64,000 nucleotides of DNA from Nocardiopsis eucommiae (GTDB taxonomy: Bacteria > Actinomycetota > Actinomycetes > Streptosporangiales > Streptosporangiaceae). The translations under genes and the position numbers were made by a program. The stretch covers positions 2,666,001-2,730,000 of the forward strand of contig CP074402.1 in the NCBI GenBank assembly GCA_018388625.1. The letters run 5' to 3'. How positions within the stretch are numbered: position 1 is the first letter of the stretch; each line of letters starts with the position of its first letter. Positions 18,933-29,703 of the stretch are shown here, one piece after another. The notes beneath the pieces were generated by a model. That model was not told the DNA's origin and searched no databases. It saw only the letters and a list, made by a program, of their open reading frames with translations.

Positions 18933-21900
18933 TCACTGGGGCGGTGCGGGGAGGAAGCCGACCTCCGTGGCCCAGGCCATGGCCGCCGCCCACCACGCGC
19001 GGGTCGGCGGCGCGAAGCGCACGCCGACGCGGTCGAGCGCGGACGTCGTGTGTGAGCTGTCGACCACCACGTTGCGCGATCCCAGCCCGGACCAGGCGGA
19101 GGCCAGCCGCGCGGCGGTCGGATGCCTCCGCTCCACCCGGGACAGCGCCGCGCCGAACGCGTGGTCGTCGGTGAGGTCGACGGGGTGACCGAGGGAGACC
19201 AGCCAGGCCACCAGTTCGTCGTGCGGCACCGTGTACGGGGACTCCACGTGGTACACGCCCGGTGCCGCGTGCGCGTGGGTCACCATCGCCGCGATCCCCG
19301 CCGCCACCGTGTCCACGTGGGAGAAGGCGAACGACTCCGAGGGGCGGCTCGGCGCGGCCCCGGCCAGCACGTAGCCGCGCACGAGCTGGTAGATCCGGTT
19401 GTCCTCCACGTTGCGCTGGAAGACCCCCGTCCTGCTGTGCGCCGCGACGTGGCCGCTGCGGTGGACGTAGCACTGGCGCCCCGAGGCGGCCCAGGCGCCG
19501 ACCTCCTCCTCCGCCGCGAACTTCGTCCGCTCGTAGGGGGTGCGGAAGCGCTGACCGATCCGCAGATCGGCCTCGCTGAACCGGCGCGGGACCCCGTCGA
19601 CGCCCCCCGCGACCGCGAGCGTCGACAGGTGGTGCAGGCGGGCGCCGGGCACCTCCGCGTCGATCCACCCGAGCAGGCGGCGGACCCCCGCGACGTTGGT
19701 GCGTTCCAGGTCGGCGGGGAGCGACCAACCGGACGTCCGCCGCCGCGTGCACCACCGCCTGGGTGTCCCGGACCCGTTCCAGGCCCGCCGGTGTCAGCCC
19801 CAGACCGTCGCGGTCGATGTCTCCGGCGACCACGTCGAACCCGCCGACCCGAGGGTCCGGGCCGTCGGTCGCCGAGACCAGCCGTCGGGCCGCGTGGGCG
19901 TCGTCGTCCCCCTCACCAGGCACGTCACCCGGGCGTCGCGTTCCAGCAGCGCGGTCAGCAGGTGTCGGCCGAGGTAACCGGTGGCACCGGTGAGCAGGAC
20001 ACGGACCGGCTCCCGCACGTTCAGGCTGGCGGTCCGGGGCGCCGGAGCGCCGGTGAGCAGCAGCTGACCCGAGGTGGAGACGGCGCTCCTGACCGGCGGA
20101 GGGGGAGCGCTCCCGACCTCGGCGGCGACCGCACCGGCGAAGGCGGAGACGACGGCGTCGGCGTCCTCGTGGGACGGCCACGGCCGGGCGTGCACGAGGT
20201 CGGCCACCAGCCTGCCCTCGACGATGCGGGTGGTGAGCCTCAGGGGTGGTGCGGGTCCGCGCTCGGACAGCGCGCCGCCCCGCCCGTCTCCGGGGCGACG
20301 GACCAGGCCAGGGACGGCTCGTCCGGCAGCTCGAAGGTGCCCAGGAAGTTGAATCCGGCCTCGGGACGCGGCAGGTCGGCGTCCATCGGCAGCTGAGGGG
20401 CCTCCCGAACCAGGCGCTCGACCCGCGCGGTGGTCTCGGCGGAGGCGGAGCGGACCACGGTCCGCACGTCCACGCCGCCTCCGGAGTCGGTGGCGGACTC
20501 CGTGTCGGTGCCGGGAGCCGCCACGGTGACGTGCTTGACCGCCGTGAACCAGCCGACGGTGTCCATGTACGCGTCGCCCCGGCTCGTCGTGTCGCGGCCA
20601 TGGGTCTCCACCTCGACGGTGATCCGGGGCCGACCGTTCCAGCGCAGGACCGCCTCGGTGAAGGCCGACAGGAGGAAGGCCTCCAGCCGCTGGGAACGAC
20701 CGTGACGGCGGACCAGCCGGGCGGTGGAGTCCTCGTCCAGGGCCCAGGTCAGGGCGGCCGGTTCCAGGGCGGGGCCGGTCGGCGTCCACGTGGGGGGCGG
20801 TGTCGGGCGTTCCGGTGCGGGCGGTGCGGCGGTCGCCGCCCACCGGTAGAAGTCGGCGGTCACGGGCATGGGGCCCGGGCTCCCCGTGAGCGCGGCCCGG
20901 TAGGCGTGGGCGAGGTCGTCGAAGAGGACGCGCCAGGAGAGGCCGTCGATGGCCAGGTGGTGCACGATCACCGCGAGCCGGTCGTCGGTCCCGGCCCCGC
21001 CGGAGAACAGGTGGACGCGGACCAGGCGGCCGGACTCCGGGTCCAGCGACCGGTGCAGCTCCGAGCAGGTGGCCTCGACCGTCTCCGACACCGCCCCGGG
21101 GTCGTCGGGCAGCCGGGAGAAGGTCACGGCGCCCACCTCTCCGGAGGGGCGCGGGGCTCCCGGCCCGCCCGCCGCCACGGGCTGGCGCAGGGCGGTGTGG
21201 CGGTGCAGCACCCCCACGACGGCGGACGAGAGGGCGACCGGGTCCACCGGCACCCCGCACCGCAGGATCGCCGACTGGTTCCAGTGCCGGGGTCGCGCAC
21301 CCGCTGCCGGAAGAGCCAGCGCTGGGCCGGTGCGAGCCTCCCGGTCCCGGCCGCGTCCGCGTCCCCGCTGAGGAGCGGGCCGGTGGTCTCCTCCGTCCAC
21401 GGAGCGGCGGCCGCCGCCAGGAGTACGGGGGTGGGGTTCAGGTAGAAGTCCTCGAACGTGATCCGGTACCCGGACCGGCGCAGCGCCGTGACCGTGCGCA
21501 TGGCCAGGATCGAGTCGCCGCCCAGCTCCAGCACGTCGGCGTGCGGGGCGACCAGGGGCAGGCCGAGAGCGCCCGCCCACAGGTCCGCGATGGTCGTCAC
21601 GAGCGGGTCCGGGGCCCGGCCGTCGCCCCTGTCCGGGGAGCGGCACCGTCACCGCCGGGGTGCCTCCCGTCGTGTTCCAGGACCCGGTCCACCAGGGCGG
21701 AGAGGGCCTCTCGGTCGAGCTTGCCATTCGGTCCGGTCGGGAACTCCGGCACCACGACCACCGGTTGGGGCACCGCGTACGCGGGCAGCCGGTCCAGCAG
21801 GTGGGAGCGCAGGGAGGCCGCGAGGGCGGCCCCGTCACCGGGGTCGCCACCCGCCGGTCGCACCGCCGCCAGGATCTGGGCGCCCGCCGGGTTGTGGCGC

Positions 21901-23215
21901 ACGACGACCGAGGAGCGCGCCACTCCGGGGAAGTCGTCCATCACGCGTTCCACGTCGTCCGGATCGACCCGGTAGCCCCGGATCTTGACCTGTCGGTCGG
22001 TCCGTCCCGCGAAGACCAGGGCACCGTCCGGTCGGCGGCGGCACCGGTCGCCGGTCCGGTACCTCGGACCGTCGTCGTGCGGGACGAAGCGGCGGGCGGT
22101 CTCCTCGGGGCGCCCGAAGTACCCGGCCGCCACGCCGGGGCCACCGATCAGCAGTTCGCCGTCCGCGCCGTCCGGCACCGGACCCCCTCCGCGTCGGTCA
22201 GGTGGAGGGTGTTCCGGCCGATCGCCGTGCCGATGGGCACCGTGGCCTCGTCCTCGGGCAGGTCGGCGGGGGAGGAGGCGACGAAGCAGCTCGCGCCGAT
22301 GGTGGCCTCGGTCGGGCCGTAGTGGTTGACCACCCGACCGGCGACACCGGAGTCGAGGAGCGTAGTGGCCAGGGGACGGGGCAGCGCCTCGCCTCCCAGC
22401 AGCAGGGTGTGCAGCCTCGGAGCCCGCGGCGGCCGCCCCTCCAACAGGGCGGTCAGGTGGGAGGGGGTCGTCTTCAGTACCGACACCCCCGCCTCGGCCA
22501 GGCAGGACCAGAAGGCCTCCGGGTCGCGGGTCCGCTCGTCGGGCACCACGTGGACCGACCCGCCCGTCGCGAGCGCGAGCAGCCAGGAGGTGTGGCCCAG
22601 GTCGGCGGCGAGCGTGGTGACGTGCGCGACGCAGGGCGCGTCGGCGCGGGTGAGGCCGAGGCGATCGCGGAGGGAGAGGGCGTAGTGCACGGTGTTGGCG
22701 TGGGTGACCGTGACCGCCTTGGGTTCGCCGCTGGACCCCGAGGTGAAGGAGAGGTAGGCGGGGTCCGAGGCGCGCACCCGTGGCGGGAACGCTCCGGACG
22801 GGACGGGGTCACCGGCCCACGCGGTCGGGTCCACCACCTCGGTGTGTCGGTCCCCGGGCGCGGTGTGACCGGCGTCGGAGCTCAGCACGTGGCGCACGTC
22901 GACCGCCTCCAGGCGCCTGCGTACGTCGGGGCCGCTCCACGCGGGGTCGACGACCACGGCGGCCGCCCCCGAGCGCAGCACCCCGTACATCAGGGCGCAC
23001 ACCCGGATGTCGCGCGGACCCAGCACCGCGACCCGGTCACCCCGTCCGACGCCGCGTGCGCCGAGCCGGGCCGCCACCCGGTCGGCGGCGGCGAGCAACC
23101 CGGCGTGGTCCAGGGAGCGGGCCCCGTCGGAGAGCGCGGGGCGGTCCGGGTGGGAGCGCGCGCCGCGCGCCAACAGGTCGGAGAGCGAGAGTTCCGGGAT
23201 CGTCGTACCTGTCAA
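18933..23215 (-). CDS. One-module NRPS: adenylation, PCP, epimerisation-like, thioester reductase (six frameshifts)
   Basis: About 1,425 residues. A domain (23215 to about 21640): LSFTSGSSGEPKAVTVTH, NHYGPTEATIG, YRTGDRCRRRPDG, NGKLDREAL. PCP (about 21600-21400): LGGDSILAMR with the phosphopantetheine Ser. E-type condensation domain (about 21330-20200): HWNQSAIL, HHLAIDGLSWR, TVGWFTAVKHV, FNFLG. Reductase (about 20020-18933): TGATGYLGRHLL and the YERTK catalytic pair, so the product leaves as aldehyde or alcohol. No C or TE domain. Breaks near 22180, 21625, 21290, 20280, 19905 and 19720. Start at TTG 23215 is the best fit. Activates one amino acid; the specificity is not readable with confidence. 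Confidence 0.87.
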
Positions 23216-23296
23216 GGGGATGGGTCTCCAGTTCAGGCGGTGTCTGCTTGGGACGGCCCGGCACCTGTCCCCCGGGGCCGGAGGACAGGACCCGTT

Positions 23297-23833
23297 TCAC
23301 CCGGCCGGTGCGGTGTCCGGGGTGCCCGCCACGAACGCCTCGGTCTCCTCATCGAGGGAGAGGCGCCCGGACACGGCCCAGGCGACGGTCCGGTGCAGGC
23401 CGTCCAGGTGGATGAGCCCGGTCCGTACCCTCAGGTCCGCGTAGTCGGAGTGGGGCACCGGGACGGTGCTCAGGTAGACGGGGGTCAGGGGTGCCTCCTG
23501 GAACAGGTCCAGCTTCCGTGAGCAGACCGGGTTGGCCTCGGCCATCTCCGCGCCGCCCGAGCGCACCAGGTCCGCCGCCTCGCCCACCGTCCGGCCCGAC
23601 CGGGGGACGAGCTCACGCCCGCCGCCCTCGCTGAGGTGCCAGGGCAGGACGACGCCGAGGACCTCGTCCCTGGACAGCAGGACACGGTGCCAGACGCCGA
23701 GGAGGTCGTCGGCCATGTGCAGGACGTCCTCCCCGTCCTGGTTGGTGTTGGACTCGTGGGGGCGGTCGACAGGGTGATCGGCCCAGTAGACCTCCAGGAC
23801 CCGTGAGAACGGCACCGTGCCGATCAGTTTCAT
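23297..23833 (-). CDS. Conserved protein of unknown function in the NRPS operon
   Basis: 178 residues, intact, soluble, no signal peptide. Noticeable blocks are NQDGEDVLHMADDLLGVWHR, VVLPWHLSEGGGRELVP, LTPVYLSTVPVPHSDYADL and IHLDGLHRTVAWAVSGRL. It resembles an uncharacterised actinobacterial family I recall as DUF6309, with low certainty. The I-x-LDG-x-HR block is reminiscent of ParB-like folds, but nothing catalytic can be assigned. The ATG at 23833 overlaps the stop of the PhyH gene (ATGA), so the two proteins are made together and may work together. Confidence 0.72.
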   Translation of the reverse strand: MKLIGTVPFSRVLEVYWADHPVDRPHESNTNQDGEDVLHMADDLLGVWHRVLLSRDEVLGVVLPWHLSEGGGRELVPRSGRTVGEAADLVRSGGAEMAEANPVCSRKLDLFQEAPLTPVYLSTVPVPHSDYADLRVRTGLIHLDGLHRTVAWAVSGRLSLDEETEAFVAGTPDTAPAG

Positions 23834-24647
23834 GTGATGGAGCCTCGTCCCGTCGTCGTGTACTCGGTGAAGTGCCGCTCCGCGAACAGCTCCGGCCAGC
23901 GTCCGCCGCCGAGGTCGAGCTCGCGTGCCCGGGAGAGCATATGCCGCCAGTACGGCTTCACCGGGTGCCACCGGGCGCTGGTCTGACAGTAGGAGGCGTC
24001 CACGAAGTAGCGGGGGCCCGGGTCGTCCACCCCTTCGGGCGCGGGCCTGCGCGCGTGGAACAGGGCGGAGTTCATCAGGACGGTCGAGCCCGGGGGAGCC
24101 GGTCGATGACGGCCTCGCCGGGGAGTTCCTTGGTGCCCAGGTGCGCGCGGGCCTGCTTGGCGGCGTGCTCCAGGTGGGATCCGGGCAGGACCGCGAGGTG
24201 TCCGACGCTCGGATCGAGGCCGCCGAGGTAGTGCAGCGCGTGGACCATGAGGAGGCTCGGGTCCTCACGGTCGTTCGGCTCGTGGTCGTGGTGCCAGGCC
24301 TTGCCGCCGGTCGCCTCGCCGTGTCGGTCGCTGTGCAGGTGGTGGAAGACGAAGGAGGGCCCCATGAGGTCGGAGATCATCGCCAACAGGGGCTCGTGGG
24401 TGAGGAGTTCGCCGTGCGCGGGCAGCTCCAGCTCCAGGACCGGGGGCGTGCCGTGTGCCTCCGGCTCGAGGCAGGCGGCGATGGAGCGCTCACGCAGCCC
24501 CTCGTCCACCCAGCGGTCCACCTCGGACAGGAGGCGGCCGACGAGGGGTGCGGGCAGGAAACCGGGGAGGACCAGGTAGCCGGACTCCGTGAACTGTCTC
24601 CGCCGCTCGGTGGCGTCGTCGATTTCCGGGGGAATCGTGTGCGTCAA
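23830..24647 (-). CDS. Phytanoyl-CoA dioxygenase (PhyH) family oxygenase (frameshifted)
   Basis: Non-haem Fe(II)/2-oxoglutarate oxygenase, about 272 residues. The GYLVLPGFLP lead is typical. The iron ligands are in AWHHDHEPND (HxD) and the distal His in NSALFHARRPAP, followed by the 2OG-binding Arg. PhyH relatives in antibiotic pathways hydroxylate or halogenate free or carrier-bound amino acids and related acids. The TTG at 24647 (AAGGGGCG upstream) is the preferred start; ATG 24785 adds a Ser/Pro-rich unrelated stretch. The frame breaks in the G5 run at 24092-24096. First gene of the right biosynthetic operon. Confidence 0.83.
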
Positions 24648-25354
24648 GTCTTCGCCCCTTGCTCGTGCTCGGGTGTCGGTCGTTCTCCGGGGCGTGACGG
24701 ATTCCCTCCCGGGGGAATCCGTCGGGGAAAAGGCGGGGGACCCGGGTGCGGAGGGCCGTGCGCTGGACAGGAGGTGTGGGGCCATTGGTGTGGCTGTCCG
24801 TGGCCCCGTGTGGTGGAGGTGCCCGGAGGGTCGACAGTATTAGTTTCACTTTGTCCGGATCGTTGTCAAGGGAATCGGAAGAACACGATGCTGGCCTGGA
24901 ACTACGCTCGGGGCGGTCTGGGATCGGTGAATGCATGGCAAGTGCGGAGTATGAATTCGACGGAGGCGGGGTAAGGGAGGGTGCGGTGGCCATGTGCCCG
25001 GTGGGGGTCGTGTTCTGCCAGCTCAGGGCGCATGTGATGCCCGAGTTCCCTTCGTGCACCCGAAACCGGGGTGCGTCGTCGAACCCGTGGGACCCGGGGT
25101 GTTTGAGGGGCGGGTTCCGCTTTTCGCAGGTCAATTCGGGCATTTGGGGCGTACGATGAATGCGGTCACAGATATGGGACGCGGTCTCTCCGTGGCGTGC
25201 CGAAGATCGTTACTCCGTTTCTGCGCGTGGCCGATTCCGGACGCCTGAATGGTCCCGGCGGGTGCTGCCCCCGAGCGTTCCCGCGTGATATCGAGAACGC
25301 TCCGCTTTATCCGAGTGCTCCGAGAGAACGGGTCTGGTCCCGTGGTCACCGGTC
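24648..25354. other. Intergenic region upstream of the NRPS operon
   Basis: About 700 bases, AT-richer than its surroundings, between the PhyH start and the end of the Lrp gene. It carries the candidate promoter listed below. No open frame resembles a known protein. Confidence 0.55.
24838..24869 (-). promoter_or_regulatory. Candidate promoter of the PhyH-NRPS operon
   Basis: The minus strand holds a perfect TTGACA (24869-24864) followed 17-21 bases later by an AT-rich AAACTAATAC segment that may act as -10. It lies about 200 bases upstream of the first start codon. Confidence 0.4.
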
Positions 25355-25818
25355 TCAGTCGACGGGCAGCGGTGAACTGGGCTTGGTGACGCTGATGGCG
25401 AAGGTCGTCTCGATCGAGGAGACGGCCGGGATGGCGCGCAGCTTGGCGCGCATCAGCTCCTCGTAGGCGGGGAAGGAACGGGCCGCCACCTTGAGCAGGT
25501 AGTCGTGGTCTCCCGCCAGGAGGAAGGCCTCGGTGACCTCCGGGATCCTCCGGATGGCCTCCTCCACCCGCTCCACCACGCCCGTGCCGTGGGAGTCCAG
25601 GCGCAGCCGCACGAACGCCGTGATGTCCAGCCCCACCGACGCCGGGTCGACCACCGCCGTGTATCCGGCGACCACGCCGGACTCCTCCAGCCTGCGCACC
25701 CTGCGCAGGCAGGGGAGGGGGACAACCCCACCCGGTCGGCCAGCTCCTGGTTGCTGATCCGCCCGTCCACCTGGAGTTCGTGCAGGATGCGCAGATCGAT
25801 CTCGTCCAAGCGATGCAT
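25355..25818 (-). CDS. Lrp/AsnC-family transcriptional regulator (frameshifted)
   Basis: About 155 residues. The N-terminal winged helix is LDEIDLRILHELQVDGRISNQ-type with ELADRVGLSPSPC as recognition helix; the C-terminal RAM domain has VTEAFLLAGDHDYLLKV, the usual effector-binding block. The frame breaks in the adjacent G4/G5 runs at 25712-25721. The ATG is at 25818. It is divergent from, and 82 bases away from, the EamA exporter and aminotransferase genes, which it probably controls in response to an amino acid. Confidence 0.88.
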
Positions 25819-25820
25819 GA

Positions 25821-25833
25821 GGCAGATTCTGCC
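25821..25833. promoter_or_regulatory. Small inverted repeat in the Lrp/EamA divergent gap
   Basis: GGCAG-ATT-CTGCC directly upstream of the Lrp start codon. A weaker related palindrome-like stretch, TTCGGGCAATAATGCGCAA, follows. Both are plausible Lrp-type sites. Confidence 0.4.
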
Positions 25834-25900
25834 AAAACGACGCCTATTCGGGCAATAATGCGCAATCGGTGGTCCCGTCGATCGCCGTACCTTCACTCCC

Positions 25901-26908
25901 ATGAACAGACCTACCGGTGCGACCCCCTCGCTCACCGTCGGCCTGGCCGCGATGGCCGCGACCGTGGTGCTGTGGGCGGGGTTCGCCCTGAGCATCCGTG
26001 GGATCGGCGCCTCCGACCTGACCGCCCTGGACGCCGCCCTCCTCCGGTTCCTCACCCCGCTGGTGGTGCTGGCGCCGTGGATCCCCCGGGCCGTGCGGCG
26101 CGTGCGGCACGAACGCCCCGGTGTCCTGCTGGCGCTCTGCGCCGGCGCCGGACTCCCGTACTTCCTCCTCGCCGCCTGGGGCGGCTCCCTCACCAGCGCC
26201 GCCCTCGTGGGGATCGTGATCCCCGGGACCGTGCCCCTGTTCGTCACCGTGCTCGCGTTCGCGCTCTGGCGCACCCGGGCCCGGCCCGCGCAGCTCGGCG
26301 CGCTCGTGCTCATCGTCCTGGGCGCGGCGGTGTCCGTGACAGCCGCCGTCACACCGGACCAGGCCGCCGGGGTCGTGATCCTGCTCTGCGCCGGACTGGT
26401 GTGGTCGGTGTACACGCTCGCGCTCCGGGAGACCACGCTCGACCCGGTCAGCGCCGCGCTCGTGCTCTGCGCCCCCTCCGCCCTGCTGGCCGGGGTGCCC
26501 GTGCTGCTGGGCCTGGCCCCCTCCGCGCTGGTCGGGGGCGCAGCGCCCGGAGACGTCCTGGTCTACGTCGCCGTCCAGGGCGTCGGCGTGGGTGTGCTCG
26601 CCGCCCTGTGCTACGCGACCGCCATCCGCGGCCTCGGCGGCCCGGTCGCCGCCACGCTGGGAGCGCTCAGCCCGGTCGTCACCCTGGTCGTGGCGGTCCC
26701 GCTGTTCGGCGAACCGGTCACCCCCGCGACGACGGTCACGCTGTTGCTGGTCCTCACCGGCGTGGTCGCCTTCAACCTCCTCGGCGTCCGGCGGCCCCGG
26801 CCCGCCGAGCCCAGCCCTGCCGAGCCGGGCCCCGCTGTTCCTCGCCCTGCCGAGCCGACTCCCACCGAAGCCGGGAACCGCCGTCCCGAACTGGAGACCT
26901 CATGCTGA
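25901..26908 (+). CDS. EamA/DMT-family exporter
   Basis: 335 residues with about ten hydrophobic helices in two EamA repeats (residues roughly 12-140 and 150-290), ending in a Pro/Glu-rich cytoplasmic tail of repeated PAEP-type units. Family members export amino acids and related metabolites across the cytoplasmic membrane. Seven bases overlap the aminotransferase gene, and an Lrp regulator is divergent, which together suggest export of an amino acid or of a product of the aminotransferase (inference). Confidence 0.9.
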   Translation: MNRPTGATPSLTVGLAAMAATVVLWAGFALSIRGIGASDLTALDAALLRFLTPLVVLAPWIPRAVRRVRHERPGVLLALCAGAGLPYFLLAAWGGSLTSAALVGIVIPGTVPLFVTVLAFALWRTRARPAQLGALVLIVLGAAVSVTAAVTPDQAAGVVILLCAGLVWSVYTLALRETTLDPVSAALVLCAPSALLAGVPVLLGLAPSALVGGAAPGDVLVYVAVQGVGVGVLAALCYATAIRGLGGPVAATLGALSPVVTLVVAVPLFGEPVTPATTVTLLLVLTGVVAFNLLGVRRPRPAEPSPAEPGPAVPRPAEPTPTEAGNRRPELETSC

Positions 26909-28128
26909 TGCCGACCATGCTCCCGCCGCGCACCGATCCCCTCTGGCGGCTCACCGCGGCCTGTGACACCGACCCGCGCCCCGAGCGGCTCGACCTCCTC
27001 GTCGGCATCTACCGCGACGACACCGGCTCCTCCCCGGTCCTCGGCGCCGTGGCCGAGGCCGAACGGAACCTCGCCGCGCGCTCAGAATCCAAGGAGTACC
27101 TGGGCCCCGCCGGGAACCGTGACTTCACAGACGCGCTCACCCGCATGCTGTTCCCCTCGGACGACGTCCGCTCCCGCACCCTGGCGGTGCAGTCGGTCGC
27201 GGGGACCGGGGCGCTGCGGCTCCTGTCCGAGCTCCTCGCCGCCACCGGTCCCGACCGGACCGTGCACCTGGGCACGCCCGCCTACCTCAACCACCGCACC
27301 ATCCTCACCACCGCCGGGCTGCGCGTGCGCGAGTACCCGATGCTGCTCCCGGACGGGCGCCCGGACCCGGACGCCGCCCTCGCGGCCGTCGCCACGGCCG
27401 CACCCGGCGACGTGCTCCTGCTCCAGGGGTGCTGCCACAACCCCACCGGCGCCGCGATGCCCACCCGGGACTGGGACGCGCTCGCCCACGCGATGGCCGA
27501 GCGAGGTGTGGTGCCCTTTGTCGACCACGCCTACTTCGGTCTGGGAGACGGGCTCGACGCGGACCTGGAGGGCATGCGCCGCATGCTGGAGGTCCTGCCC
27601 GAGGCGGTGGTCGCGGTCAGCGCCTCCAAGGCGTGGGGTCTGTACAACGAACGCACCGGATGCGCGATCGTGGTCTCCGACGACCCCGCCCGCCGCGCCC
27701 TCGCCTACGGCGTCCTGGAGACCACCGCCCGCGCCGGGTACTCGCAGCCGCCGGACCACGGAGCCCGGATCGTCCACGAGATCCTCACCCGGGACGAACT
27801 GCGCACGCGCTGGACGGACGAACTCGACTCCATGCGCCGACGCCTGGGGCTCCTCCGCGACGGGCTCACCGACGCCCTGGACCTGCGGGCCCCCGCCCCG
27901 GAGTTCGCGGCGCTTCGGGAGCAGAGGGGCATGTTCCTGCGTCTGCCCCTCACCGCGGACCAGATGGGGCGGCTCCGCGACGAGCACGCGATCCACGGCC
28001 TGCCCTCGGGACGGATCAACCTGGCCGGGGTCCCCGTCCACCTCCTCGACCGCGTCGCCGACGCGATCGCCCGGGTCCACGGCGGGACCGCGTCGGCTCG
28101 GCCGGATCGCCTGGCGGCCCGGGGGTGA
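26902..28128 (+). CDS. Class I aminotransferase, aspartate/aromatic type
   Basis: 408 residues, intact. PLP enzyme of fold type I close to AspC/TyrB: LLVGIYRDDTGSSPVL at the N-terminus, QSVAGTGALRLLSELL, CCHNPTGAAM, DHAYFGLGDGL, and the cofactor Lys in SASKAWGLYNERTG. It starts at ATG 26902 inside the exporter's last codons. Likely reaction: transamination of an aromatic or acidic amino acid with 2-oxoglutarate. Part of the Lrp-exporter unit. Confidence 0.93.
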   Translation: MLMPTMLPPRTDPLWRLTAACDTDPRPERLDLLVGIYRDDTGSSPVLGAVAEAERNLAARSESKEYLGPAGNRDFTDALTRMLFPSDDVRSRTLAVQSVAGTGALRLLSELLAATGPDRTVHLGTPAYLNHRTILTTAGLRVREYPMLLPDGRPDPDAALAAVATAAPGDVLLLQGCCHNPTGAAMPTRDWDALAHAMAERGVVPFVDHAYFGLGDGLDADLEGMRRMLEVLPEAVVAVSASKAWGLYNERTGCAIVVSDDPARRALAYGVLETTARAGYSQPPDHGARIVHEILTRDELRTRWTDELDSMRRRLGLLRDGLTDALDLRAPAPEFAALREQRGMFLRLPLTADQMGRLRDEHAIHGLPSGRINLAGVPVHLLDRVADAIARVHGGTASARPDRLAARG

Positions 28129-28138
28129 GAGCGGGGTG

Positions 28139-29396
28139 TCAGGAGGTGGACCCGGCTTCCCCGGAACCGTCGTGCGCGGGCTCCGCCTCCGCCACGGAGG
28201 GCTCGGGGAGGCCGCCCGGTTGCGCAGCAGCGCCGCGAGGACCGCCGCGATCGGGGTGGCCAGGAACAGGCCCGCGATCCCGCCGAGGATGCCGCCGACC
28301 GTGACCACGATCAGGACCACGGCGGAGGGCAGCTCCAACGCGCGGCCGTAGATGCGCGGCGCGAACACGTTGCTCTCCAACTGCTGCACGAGGATCACCG
28401 CGCCGAGCACGATCAGCGCCACCACCCAGTTCTCCGTCACCAGGGCCACGAGGACCGCCAGCAGCCCGCTCAGGAACGCGCCGATGATCGGCAGGAACGC
28501 ACCCACGAAGGTGAGCACGATCAGCGGGATGGCCAGGCTCGTGTCGATGAGCAGGAGCAGCGCGATACCGATGCCGATCGCGTCGATCACGCCCACCAGC
28601 GCCACCCCGCGCACGTAGTTGCCCATCACGTCGTAGGAGACCCGGGCCGAGTGGCGCAGGACCGGGCGGGACCTGACCGGCAGCAGGCTGGCGATCCAGT
28701 CCATCAGCTTGTCACCCGAGTGCACGAAGTAGATGGTCAGGACGATGACCAGCACGATCCCCAGAACGACCCGCGTCACGGCGGTGGTCGCCGTCCACGC
28801 GCCGCTCAGGACCTGGTTGCTGTTCTCGGTGATCAGCGACTGGACCTGCACCCAGGCGTTGTCGATCGCCTCCGTGAGCAGCGCCGGGTCCAGGCCGAAG
28901 GGCAGGGCCATGTTCTGGAGTTGGACGACGGCGCTGTTGACGCTGGCCACGAGGTCGTCGAAGCTCGCGATGGCGGGGGTCACGATCAGGGTGACCACAC
29001 CGCTGTAGACCGCGACCGCGATCAGCATGGTGATCGTCGTGGACGCCCCCGGCCGAACCCCCGCCGTCTGACCGGGTTGGGGCGGCGCAGCCAGTTCGCC
29101 AGGGGCATCAGCAGCGCCGTGAGGAACACCGCGATGATCAGCGGGAGCGTGACCACGGACAGGCGGGTGAGGGCGTAGATCAGCAGACCCGCCACCACAC
29201 CGATCACCAGGACGCGCCAGGAGGCGTCGGCGGCCACCCGCAGGAGGTCGCCGGCGCGCCTGCCGTCGTCGGGGTCCTGGGGGCCGGAATCCGCGTCCTC
29301 GGCCTCGAACCGCTCCCGTTCCCGCTCGATACGGGCCCTGCGAGTGGCGTTCCACTTGTTCACGAGGGCCCCGACGCCCGGCCACTGGGCTTGCAC
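28139..29396 (-). CDS. AI-2E family membrane protein (two frameshifts)
   Basis: About 420 residues, PerM/AI-2E family with eight hydrophobic segments. The N-terminal cytoplasmic part is charged (RARIERERERFEAED). Family features LVQQLESNVFAPRIYGRALELPS and GGIAGLFLATPIAAVLAALL are clear. The GTG at 29396 follows GGAG at a normal distance. Breaks at the C5 run 29046-29050 and the G4 run 28205-28208; repair gives an acidic C-terminus ending SGEAGSTS. Members are proposed transporters of signal molecules or ions; the exact cargo is unknown. Confidence 0.87.
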
Positions 29397-29703
29397 ATGC
29401 GCTCCGTTCTCCGGTCGGCGCGGACCGTCGTCACGCGCCACGAACCGCGTCGACCAGCCCTCCGGAACCAGCCATGAGTGCGATGTGACGCGGGGTGACA
29501 CCGAGTCTGGCCTCCGCACGCGTCACGGGCGGGGAGGCGCGTACCGGATCACCGGATGGGCGTGTCGCCCGGAGTGCCCCACTCACCCGCACCGGGAGTA
29601 CGTGGGGACGTCGGCCGCCGCCGTTCAGCTCAGGGACACCCCCGGCCGGGTCCGGAACGGCCGCCTGCCACTCCGGACCGGGCCCGTGACGGTGGGTTCC
29701 GGG
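29397..29703. other. Intergenic region
   Basis: About 300 bases between the AI-2E family gene start and a small membrane-protein gene. I see no gene, repeat or clear promoter. Confidence 0.5.

Noticed and set aside
24786-25160. Short plus-strand frames such as one ending SMNSTEAG
   Set aside because: Too short, no ribosome site and no similarity; treated as intergenic.
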